Assembly (NCBI GenBank): GCA_041908795.1
Contig: JAYRER010000030.1
Span: 1 to 8,907, forward strand
From: CAYLHB01 sp041908795
Lineage (GTDB): Bacteria; Patescibacteriota; Minisyncoccia; Phycocordibacterales; UBA12088
Length of the DNA stretch: 8,907 nucleotides
Direction: 5' to 3'
The position numbers were made by a program, and so were the translations under genes. How positions within the stretch are numbered: position 1 is the first letter of the stretch; every line of letters starts with the position of its first letter. Below the pieces are notes generated by a model. That model was not told the DNA's origin. It saw only the letters and a list, made by a program, of their open reading frames with translations, and searched no databases. Positions 1-5,473 of the stretch are shown here, one piece after another.

Positions 1-716
1 ATAAGTGCAAGGTGTGGGGGGTGACGCTTCGTGCCCGCGAGGGTCATGGCGAAACCAGCCGCCACTCGTTCCGGTTCACCTTCAATCACATTTTGTTGTG
101 GTACAACCGTGGCCTCAACCATTTCTCCACGACGCACAATGGTAAACGTGACTTCTTGCTCACCCTGCAACCCTACAAAGTTTGATACACGCTCCGGTGT
201 GAATGGCTCACTGAGTAACGCAGTACTCGTGCGCACCCCTCGTATTTCATCACTTCCTTTGAGTACTGCTGAAGCGGGTGTATTCGGAAAGACTTGCGTA
301 ATCAATAACTTAACGTCTTTCACCTGGTCAAGTTCCTCGGGAGAAACTGCAGTGGGCATACCTGTGATAAAGCCCACCGTAAAAAGTAACCACGCGAAAA
401 GTACATTCATAGTCACTCCCGCAACAAGCACAGCTGCTTGCCAGTACCGAGGGGCGCGAATAAAACTACGTGCAGCATCTGAGCCATGCTCCTGCTCCTC
501 GGTGGGATCTTCACCGTATATCCGCACGAAGCCACCAATGGGAAGCGCATTTAAAGTGTACTCGGTTTCACCATACTTTTTTCCAAAAAGCTTTGGTGGA
601 AAACCAATACCAAACTCATCCACACGGATACCCGCACGTTTTGCCACCAAAAAATGCCCGAGCTCATGCACAATAATGAGCACTACAAGGACCGCAAGAA
701 AAATAAGTACTGACAT
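1..716 (-). CDS. rseP: RIP metalloprotease RseP (site-2 protease), 3' end cut by the window
   Basis: This is an intramembrane zinc protease of the M50B (S2P/RseP) family, which cuts transmembrane segments of substrates such as anti-sigma factors after a first cut by another protease. Its first 238 residues are visible. Transmembrane helix 1 (about residues 2-24) carries the zinc site H17-E-L-G-H21. A membrane-associated beta region follows, with GIGFPPKLFG (about 36-45) and LPIGGFVRIYGED (58-70), both typical of the family. A second hydrophobic segment (about 93-118) contains the AGVTMN stretch, matching the usual AGPxxN. A PDZ domain begins near residue 135 (TPASAVLKGSDEI). The later zinc-ligand helix with the NPDG-type motif lies outside the window. 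The ATG at 716 is the first possible start, because a TAG stop lies in frame seven codons upstream. It follows frr by 52 bp on the same strand, so co-transcription is likely. Identification is firm; the substrate is unknown. Confidence 0.95.
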   Translation of the reverse strand, partial: MSVLIFLAVLVVLIIVHELGHFLVAKRAGIRVDEFGIGFPPKLFGKKYGETEYTLNALPIGGFVRIYGEDPTEEQEHGSDAARSFIRAPRYWQAAVLVAGVTMNVLFAWLLFTVGFITGMPTAVSPEELDQVKDVKLLITQVFPNTPASAVLKGSDEIRGVRTSTALLSEPFTPERVSNFVGLQGEQEVTFTIVRRGEMVEATVVPQQNVIEGEPERVAAGFAMTLAGTKRHPPHLAL

Positions 717-727
717 GCTGTATATGA

Positions 728-733
728 AGTATA
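728..733 (-). promoter_or_regulatory. Possible -10 box for rseP
   Basis: On the minus strand a TATACT hexamer lies 11 bases before the rseP ATG, within the 52-bp gap after frr. A transcript starting about 7 bases downstream would have a leader of only a few bases. I see no good -35 match, and rseP may simply be read through from frr. It is listed because the same hexamer sits before frr and the HEAGH gene. Confidence 0.25.
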
Positions 734-768
734 CTACACCCTGCTACTCTACGGAGTGAAACTTTCGG

Positions 769-1317
769 TTAATTTCGCAACTCTTCTTCCTTTCTTCGTG
801 CACATTCTTCAAGAGAAGCGTTTGCCACGTCTACATGTTTCTGCATTTCATCTTTCGCTCTGAATTTTTCATCCTCTGACATTTTTCCCTCCTTCTCCAT
901 TTTTTGAATATCACTCCACGCATGCTCTCGAAGCTGACGCACAGCGATACGAGCTTCCTCGAGTTTCTTCCCCACAACACGCACAAGCTCTTCCCTTCGC
1001 TCACTCGTAAGCTCGGGAAAAGTGACTCGCACACCCGCATCATCAGCTCCGACCGAGACACCAAGATTCGCGTCTGTGATTGCTTTTTCGATTGCTTTTA
1101 CCAAACCGGCGTCCCATGGATTAACACGCACCGTTTTCACATCCTCCGCGTGAATACCCGCCACTTGAGTAAGCGGCATCTGTGAACCATACGCCGTAAC
1201 ATGCACCCCATCGAGGAGCGCAGGTGCGGCACGCCCTGTGCGTACACCAGAAAGTTCTTTTCTAAGATGCTCTCCTGCGTCCGCGAGCTCTTGTTTAAAT
1301 ATGGTGAAATTGTACAT
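769..1317 (-). CDS. frr: Ribosome recycling factor (RRF)
   Basis: RRF splits post-termination ribosomes together with EF-G so that the subunits can be reused. The protein has 182 residues; the E. coli protein has 185. Conserved family segments run its whole length: VRTGRA (25-30), LLDGV (34-38), MPLTQVA (47-53), NPWD (66-69), IEKAITDANLG (76-86), PELTSERREEL (101-111) and EARIAVRQLR (121-130). The arginine matching E. coli Arg132 is kept (R130), but the next residue, usually Arg, is Glu, so RRD reads REH. The frame stays open upstream to an ATG near 1521. The ATG at 1317 was chosen because the RRF fold begins there (MYNFTIFKQELADAGEHL), the length then fits, and a strong -10 box lies 6 bases before it. 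It heads a probable frr-rseP unit and diverges from the HEAGH gene. Confidence 0.96.
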   Translation of the reverse strand: MYNFTIFKQELADAGEHLRKELSGVRTGRAAPALLDGVHVTAYGSQMPLTQVAGIHAEDVKTVRVNPWDAGLVKAIEKAITDANLGVSVGADDAGVRVTFPELTSERREELVRVVGKKLEEARIAVRQLREHAWSDIQKMEKEGKMSEDEKFRAKDEMQKHVDVANASLEECARRKEEELRN

Positions 1318-1323
1318 AGATTG

Positions 1324-1332
1324 AGTATACCA
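1324..1332 (-). promoter_or_regulatory. Extended -10 promoter of frr (leaderless type)
   Basis: Read on the minus strand, TGG-TATACT is followed by six bases (CAATCT) and then the frr ATG. TATACT matches five of six bases of the sigma-70 -10 consensus, and the TG one base upstream is the extended -10 element. A transcript starting 6-7 bases after the box would begin at the A of the ATG. No Shine-Dalgarno sequence is present. Confidence 0.6.
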
Positions 1333-1349
1333 AATGGTACGCTCTGCGC

Positions 1350-1355
1350 TATACT
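1350..1355 (+). promoter_or_regulatory. -10 box of the HEAGH-protein/hydrolase unit
   Basis: A TATACT hexamer lies just before two in-frame ATGs at 1357 and 1363. The second is 7 bases past the box, where a leaderless transcript would start. It is back to back with the frr promoter: the two -10 boxes are 20 bp apart on opposite strands. There is no TG at the extended position and no clear -35. Confidence 0.45.
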
Positions 1356-1362
1356 CATGAAA

Positions 1363-1890
1363 ATGGTGCACCTTTCGTTTTCTGGCTATCATGCACACGT
1401 GCATTTGCTGCGTAGTACATTGACCGCGTGTGCTATGTGGTACTTTCTCGTCGCTGTGGTGCATCCCGAGAAGTGGCGTTTCATCGACAATGTGAACCTT
1501 ATTTTCCATGAGGCGGGGCATCCATTGTTTTCATTCATGGGTCCATTTTCAGGTGCACTTGGGGGCACACTCATGCAACTTCTCGTGCCGCTTGTCTGTG
1601 CCATTTCGCTTGTCCACCATGGAGACCGATGGGGGAGCGCTCTCGTCATGCTTTGGTTCGCTCAAAGTCTCGCTAAAGTGTCGGTTTATGTGAAAGATGC
1701 GCGCACGATGGCCCTGCCCCTTGTAGGGGGCGACGGAGTGGGTCATGATTGGAACTACCTGCTCGGAACACTTCACCTTCTTCCCTATGACACACTACTC
1801 GCGACCATACTTCAATCTGTCGCGCTTGCTTGTGCGCTCATGGCTTCGTTGTTCGCACTTCATTATTCACTCACCATAACTCGTGCGTAA
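1363..1890 (+). CDS. Small polytopic membrane protein with HEAGH motif (putative zinc metalloprotease)
   Basis: This is a hydrophobic protein of 175 residues with about four predicted membrane segments, near residues 19-34, 64-84, 90-106 and 143-170. N-L-I-F-H49-E-A-G-H53 fits the HExxH zinc-protease signature, here at the start of a hydrophobic stretch (PLFSFMGPFSGALGGTLMQ). Further on, KDAR (111-114), LPLVGG (118-123) and GHDW (127-130) look like conserved polar motifs; H128 or D129 could be a third zinc ligand, by inference. It resembles uncharacterised bacterial membrane proteins with FHEAGH and GHDW motifs, and differs from rseP by having no PDZ domain and no NPDG-type motif in view. The start at 1363 suits the -10 box; ATG 1357 would add two residues, and the frame stays open upstream to 1201 inside frr. 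Its end overlaps the next gene by 8 bases. Function is unknown; protease activity is a hypothesis. Confidence 0.8.
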   Translation: MVHLSFSGYHAHVHLLRSTLTACAMWYFLVAVVHPEKWRFIDNVNLIFHEAGHPLFSFMGPFSGALGGTLMQLLVPLVCAISLVHHGDRWGSALVMLWFAQSLAKVSVYVKDARTMALPLVGGDGVGHDWNYLLGTLHLLPYDTLLATILQSVALACALMASLFALHYSLTITRA

Positions 1891-2659
1891 GCTCCTTTTC
1901 CGCCGACGCGATCTTGTACTCATCCCTACAGCCTATGTGGTGCTTGGACTTTTCCTCACCCTCGTACAAGGCCGATTGGTGTACTTTCCCGACAACCAAA
2001 CTTTTGCACCTTGCGTTCAGCTTCCACTTGCCGAAACAGTGAACACCGAAGGTGTACGGGGACTCTACATCGAAGGTGGACCGCGTCTCGCCATTCTTTA
2101 CCATGGCAACGCAGGGAATGCGTGCGATCGATCCTTCTATGTGCCCCTGCTTCAATCCGAAGGATTTTCAGTCCTGCTTGTCGAGTATCCCGGCTACGCG
2201 GGTGATACGGGCACTCTTTCGGACGAGTCTATTCTTGAAAACGTTCGTCATGTTGCGACATGGGCGGCAACTCGCACACACCATGAGCACGTACTTATAG
2301 GCGAAAGCTTGGGGAGCGCAGTCGCTTCTTATCACGCACAGCTCACGCGTCCAGAGCGACTTGTGCTTATCACCCCCTTTTCTTCACTTGCCTCCCTTGC
2401 CTCACGCAAAGTGAAGATTTATCCCACAAGCATCCTCCTTACGCACAACTACGAGACTGCACTTTGGGCACAAAATGCTGAAAAAGTAAGAATAATTTCT
2501 GCACAGGACGACACGATTATACCGCACGAAGAAGTGGAATCACTTTATTCTTCGCTCACCACAAAAGATGTCAAATGGTACATCGCGCGTGGGGACCATA
2601 ACACACTGTATAATCACCCCGACTTTAGAGAGGCATTCGTCCTAGCGCTTACGAAGTAA
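1883..2659 (+). CDS. Membrane-anchored alpha/beta hydrolase (ABHD13/17-like serine hydrolase)
   Basis: This is an alpha/beta-hydrolase-fold protein of 258 residues. A basic N-terminus (RKLLFRRRD) and one hydrophobic segment (about 11-29) suggest a membrane anchor with the catalytic domain following it; which side it faces is uncertain. The oxyanion region is LYHGNAG (72-78). The nucleophile elbow is G140-E-S142-L-G. The acid is probably D209 or D210 in SAQDDTIIP, and the histidine is H239 in RGDHN, so the triad looks complete. The layout resembles the ABHD13/ABHD17/YfhR group, which contains thioesterases and esterases; the substrate cannot be read from sequence. The GTG start is nearly forced: a TAA stop lies in frame two codons upstream and the protein has no internal methionine. 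It overlaps the HEAGH gene by 8 bases, suggesting translational coupling, and its 3' end overlaps the opposing delta' gene by 11 bases. Confidence 0.88.
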   Translation: MRKLLFRRRDLVLIPTAYVVLGLFLTLVQGRLVYFPDNQTFAPCVQLPLAETVNTEGVRGLYIEGGPRLAILYHGNAGNACDRSFYVPLLQSEGFSVLLVEYPGYAGDTGTLSDESILENVRHVATWAATRTHHEHVLIGESLGSAVASYHAQLTRPERLVLITPFSSLASLASRKVKIYPTSILLTHNYETALWAQNAEKVRIISAQDDTIIPHEEVESLYSSLTTKDVKWYIARGDHNTLYNHPDFREAFVLALTK

Positions 2660-3305
2660 GGGTTACTGCGAGATGTTCTAAGAGCTGTTTGAGTGAAGCA
2701 GAACGATCAGATGCATACCTACGCACCAACATGATGTGACGAAGAGTGCGGTAACGTGTGATATCTGGTTGCAGTGCACACGCATATTCAAGATCTTCAA
2801 GAAACTCACGCACCTCACTCACATCCTTACGGTCGATGAGAGACGCTACGAGCGTGAGTCGTATGGGTACGGAGGCGGATATGAATCGATTCACATGCTC
2901 GCTGGGCGTACCAAGGGCGCCGCCAAGTTCGATGTCCGTAAGCCGTGAACGCACCGTAGGAATAAGGCTCGCGGCATAAGGTGTTACAAGAATGATGATG
3001 GTACCAAACGGAGGCTCTTCCAATGTCTTAAGAAGTGCGTGTTGGGCTTCATTCGTGATGGTCTCAAAGCTTACAAGCACCACTTGCCCGCTCTTTGGGG
3101 GAGCAAGTGAGATTGTAGCTGAAAGACTACGCACATCGTCTATCGTGCATCGCGTGAGTCGCACAATGCGTGTATACGTAGCGTCGTGGAGCACAACGCC
3201 ATACTCACCAAGATACGTTGCGAGTGCGGATTGTACACGTTCCAAGGCGCCTCGCACAAGCAGTGCGTGGGGAAGTTTTCGTGTACCATAACTCTTCATC
3301 CTCAT
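2649..3305 (-). CDS. holB: DNA polymerase III delta'/gamma-type clamp-loader subunit, short and without P-loop
   Basis: This is an AAA+ clamp-loader-type protein of 218 residues; such subunits help load the sliding clamp onto primed DNA. The clearest family mark is NEAQHALLKTLEEPP (about 85-99), followed by IIILVTPYAASLIPTVRSR (about 103-121), which matches the Walker-B-following helix and the SRC/sensor-1 strand of DnaX/HolB proteins. The usual start (HxYLFxGPxGxGKT) is not recognisable: there is only LPHALLVRGALERVQ at 11-25, so no Walker A is present and ATP binding is unlikely, as in E. coli delta'. No zinc-binding cysteines are seen. Full-length HolB proteins have about 300-330 residues, so part of the C-terminal domain is missing. 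The ATG at 3305 lies 8 bases after a -10-like box. It diverges from dnaB across a 121-bp gap. The clamp-loader family is secure; the holB name is an inference. Confidence 0.8.
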   Translation of the reverse strand: MRMKSYGTRKLPHALLVRGALERVQSALATYLGEYGVVLHDATYTRIVRLTRCTIDDVRSLSATISLAPPKSGQVVLVSFETITNEAQHALLKTLEEPPFGTIIILVTPYAASLIPTVRSRLTDIELGGALGTPSEHVNRFISASVPIRLTLVASLIDRKDVSEVREFLEDLEYACALQPDITRYRTLRHIMLVRRYASDRSASLKQLLEHLAVTLTS

Positions 3306-3313
3306 ATGGACTC

Positions 3314-3322
3314 ATGGTACCA
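3314..3322 (-). promoter_or_regulatory. Possible extended -10 promoter of the delta' gene
   Basis: On the minus strand, TGG-TACCAT is followed by eight bases and then the ATG at 3305. TACCAT fits only the TANNNT pattern, so it is weaker than the frr and dnaB boxes, but it has the same TGG prefix and nearly the same spacing. Confidence 0.35.
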
Positions 3323-3352
3323 CGCACACAACGACACACGCTCTCGTTCGTG

Positions 3353-3408
3353 TTATCCACTCACTACACACACACTTTGCACATTTGTCAAAAGATACCT
3401 TGTGCACA
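3353..3408 (+). promoter_or_regulatory. Three DnaA-box-like nonamers between the delta' gene and dnaB
   Basis: The 121-bp divergent gap (3306-3426) holds three plus-strand nonamers, each one mismatch from TTWTNCACA: TTATCCACT at 3353-3361, CTTTGCACA at 3375-3383 and TTGTGCACA at 3400-3408. They start 22 and 25 bp apart. The last ends six bases before the dnaB -10 box, so DnaA bound there could affect dnaB expression. The gap is rich in CA/AC repeats, which raises the chance of accidental CACA matches, and none of the three is perfect. The rest of the gap shows no ORF or hairpin. Confidence 0.35.
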
Positions 3409-3411
3409 CAA

Positions 3412-3420
3412 TGGTAGAAT
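3412..3420 (+). promoter_or_regulatory. Extended -10 promoter of dnaB-recR (leaderless type)
   Basis: TGG-TAGAAT is followed by six bases (AGAGGT) and then the dnaB ATG. This is the same arrangement as at frr. AGAGGT looks like a Shine-Dalgarno sequence, but it touches the ATG with no spacer, so it is unlikely to work as one. A TTGTCA at 3385-3390 lies 24 bp upstream of the box, too far for a normal -35. Confidence 0.55.
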
Positions 3421-3426
3421 AGAGGT

Positions 3427-4815
3427 ATGGCTACAACTTCACCATCGTTCGTCCGAGTACCACCGCAGTCTCTTGAAGCTGAGCGTGCCTTACTTGGCGC
3501 CATCATGCTTAAGCCGGAGTGTATGTACGACGTCTCCGACCTCATACGAAGCGAGCATTTTTATGCGGAAAAACACAGAGTAGTCTACACCGCAATGTTG
3601 GAGCTTTTCAAAAAAAGCGACCCTATCGACATGCTCTCAGTTGCAAGTAGACTCAAAGTAACCAAAAACATTGAGCGCATAGGGGGGACCAGCTTTCTCG
3701 CAGAGCTTGTCTCGGTGGTCCCCACCACGTCAAATGTACACCACTACGCAGACCTCGTGCAGAAGACCGCAACCCTTAGGGCACTCATTGGCGCGGCGGA
3801 ACACATAGCTGAACTGGGGTATGAAGAGGGACGTGAGCTTGAGGAGGTGCTTGATGCGGCGGAGAAGCACATGTACGAGGTTACGAACGCCCCTTCCATC
3901 CATAAGTTCGTCTCTATGGGTGACTCACTTGGTGAGGCGTGGGAACGACTCGATCGTCTCCACAAATCCACATCCGAGCTACGTGGTGTCCCAACGGGTT
4001 TCAGAGAGCTTGATAATCTTCTCGCAGGACTCCAACCTGCAGACCTTATAATTCTTGCCGCACGACCATCAATGGGAAAGACGGCGCTCGCGCTCGATAT
4101 TGCACGGCAAACAGCAATACAACACAAGACAGCGGTGGGTGTGTTCTCGCTTGAAATGAGTAGCCACCAGCTTGTGGACCGCATGTTGGCGAGTGAGTCT
4201 CGCGTCGATGCTTGGAAATTGCGCACAGGCAAGCTCTCAAGCGACGATGATTTTGCTCGTGTGCGCGAAGGTATGGAGCGTCTTGCCGATGCCCCTATTT
4301 TTATTGACGACAAGCCAGCCAATAATGTGCTTGCCATGCGCAGCGTCGCACGACGGCTCAAGCGCGAGCACGGGCTAGGACTCATCATCGTAGACTATCT
4401 CCAAATGATGACTCCAACAGGTAGTCGCGCACAGGATAGCTTAGTTCAGCAGGTAACAGAGCTCTCTCGTTCGCTCAAAACTTTAGCACGCGAGCTTGAG
4501 GTACCCGTCCTGGCACTTTCTCAACTCTCCCGCGCTGTGGAGCAACGACGTGGCAAGCCACGTCTCTCTGACCTTCGAGATAGTGGAAGCATCGAGCAGG
4601 ACGCAGATGTGGTGATGTTTATTCACCGTGAGGACAAAATGAACGAAACAAGCGATCGTCCAAATATAGCGGAAATTCTGGTGGAAAAGCATCGTAATGG
4701 TCCTGTAGGTAAGGTTGATCTCTACTTTGATGAGCGACGCGCCACATTCCTCTCTATTGAAAAATCAAGCTTTGGTGCACTTGAAGCAAGAGCACAAACT
4801 GTTGACGACTTCTAA
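3427..4815 (+). CDS. dnaB: Replicative DNA helicase DnaB
   Basis: DnaB is the hexameric helicase that unwinds DNA 5' to 3' at the replication fork and works with primase. The 462-residue length is normal. The N-terminal domain (about 12-115) begins with the classic PPQSLEAERALLGAIML stretch. After a linker, the RecA-like motor begins at GVPTGFRELDNLLAGLQ (about 187-203). Walker A is ARPSMGKT (212-219) with K218. The catalytic glutamate is E243 in FSLEMS, and Walker B is LIIVDYLQ (319-326) with D323. The DNA-binding loop region includes LSQLSRAVEQR (364-374), and the KHRNGP segment (421-426) holds the arginine-finger/sensor residues. No intein interrupts the motor domain. Every motif is intact, so the protein should be active. 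The stop codon overlaps the recR start by one base (TAATG), which suggests translational coupling. Confidence 0.98.
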   Translation: MATTSPSFVRVPPQSLEAERALLGAIMLKPECMYDVSDLIRSEHFYAEKHRVVYTAMLELFKKSDPIDMLSVASRLKVTKNIERIGGTSFLAELVSVVPTTSNVHHYADLVQKTATLRALIGAAEHIAELGYEEGRELEEVLDAAEKHMYEVTNAPSIHKFVSMGDSLGEAWERLDRLHKSTSELRGVPTGFRELDNLLAGLQPADLIILAARPSMGKTALALDIARQTAIQHKTAVGVFSLEMSSHQLVDRMLASESRVDAWKLRTGKLSSDDDFARVREGMERLADAPIFIDDKPANNVLAMRSVARRLKREHGLGLIIVDYLQMMTPTGSRAQDSLVQQVTELSRSLKTLARELEVPVLALSQLSRAVEQRRGKPRLSDLRDSGSIEQDADVVMFIHREDKMNETSDRPNIAEILVEKHRNGPVGKVDLYFDERRATFLSIEKSSFGALEARAQTVDDF

Positions 4816-5444
4816 TGAAAACAAGCATCCTCGCCACACTCGCAGACATGCTCTCCGAGCTTCCGGGCATTGGTCCGCGTCAAGCACGCCGTATAGCGGA
4901 GGCAATGATTCGAAAGGACCGCGCATGGGTTGAAGAGCTAACCCGTAGAATCGTTGAGGCAAAAAAAACAGTGCGCAAATGCCCTGCGTGTATGCGTACC
5001 GTATTTGGTGGGATAGGATCATGCACTATTTGCGCTGATTCCACAAGGGATCCCTCAACACTTCTTCTGGTGGAGAAGGATGTCGATCTTGAGGCCATTG
5101 AACGTTCTGGGGCGTATCGAGGAAACTACTTTGTACTTGGAAGTCTTGTGACGCCGCTTGACGCTGAGCCAGAAAGAAAAGCCCGACTTCGTGAGCTTGT
5201 TGTCCGCGTACACTCGCTCCATCAAGCGAAAGCAACCGACCCCTCTCCACTTGAGCTCATTTTTGCGCTTCCAGCAAATGAGGACGGTGATGATACCGCA
5301 CTTTTGGTACGCGAGTACCTCACACGTCATGCGAACACTGCACTTGTGCGTACAAGTGAATTAGGGCGTGGACTCTCCACAGGAAGCGAACTCGAGTACG
5401 CAGATGCAAAAACTATCAAGTACGCACTTGGGCGGAGAGTCTAA
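4815..5444 (+). CDS. recR: Recombination protein RecR
   Basis: RecR works with RecO, and in many bacteria RecF, to load RecA at gaps in recombinational DNA repair. The 209-residue protein keeps the family order. A helix-hairpin-helix, LPGIGPRQARRIA, lies at 16-28. A four-cysteine zinc finger follows, C56-PAC59 and C70-TIC73. A Toprim domain runs from LLLVEKDVDLEAIE (83-96, with E87) through GAYRGNYFVLGSLVTPLD (99-116). A C-terminal Walker-B-like segment includes SELGRGLSTGSELEYADAKTIKYAL (181-205), as in typical RecR. The usual ILATNPTxEGEATA segment is divergent and reads LIFALPANEDGDDTA (148-162), with EGE replaced by DGD. The start overlaps the dnaB stop by one base; no Shine-Dalgarno sequence is seen. 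The downstream 29-bp gap (5445-5473), facing htrA, shows no hairpin or U-tract. Confidence 0.96.
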   Translation: MKTSILATLADMLSELPGIGPRQARRIAEAMIRKDRAWVEELTRRIVEAKKTVRKCPACMRTVFGGIGSCTICADSTRDPSTLLLVEKDVDLEAIERSGAYRGNYFVLGSLVTPLDAEPERKARLRELVVRVHSLHQAKATDPSPLELIFALPANEDGDDTALLVREYLTRHANTALVRTSELGRGLSTGSELEYADAKTIKYALGRRV

Positions 5445-5473
5445 TCACACATGGTACAACCAAAGTTACGATA

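Noticed and set aside
31..759. A 242-codon open frame on the plus strand opposite rseP
   Set aside because: It lies fully antisense to a well-conserved RseP sequence, and its product is low in hydrophobic structure and shows no family motif. It is a shadow frame.
1201..1362. An N-terminal extension of the HEAGH protein from 1201
   Set aside because: It would run antisense through the start of frr. The ATGs at 1357/1363 directly follow a -10 box and give a compact membrane protein.
1318..1521. An N-terminal extension of frr to an ATG near 1521
   Set aside because: The extra 68 residues match nothing in RRF, cover the divergent promoter region and would overlap the HEAGH gene. The family length and the -10 box support 1317.
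3744..4388. A 214-codon open frame on the minus strand inside dnaB
   Set aside because: It is antisense to the conserved DnaB motor domain; its Ser/Arg-rich product is typical of a reversed coding strand.
4033..4420. An intein in dnaB
   Set aside because: DnaB is a common intein host, but the sequence runs without interruption through Walker A, Walker B and the SQLSR region at normal length.
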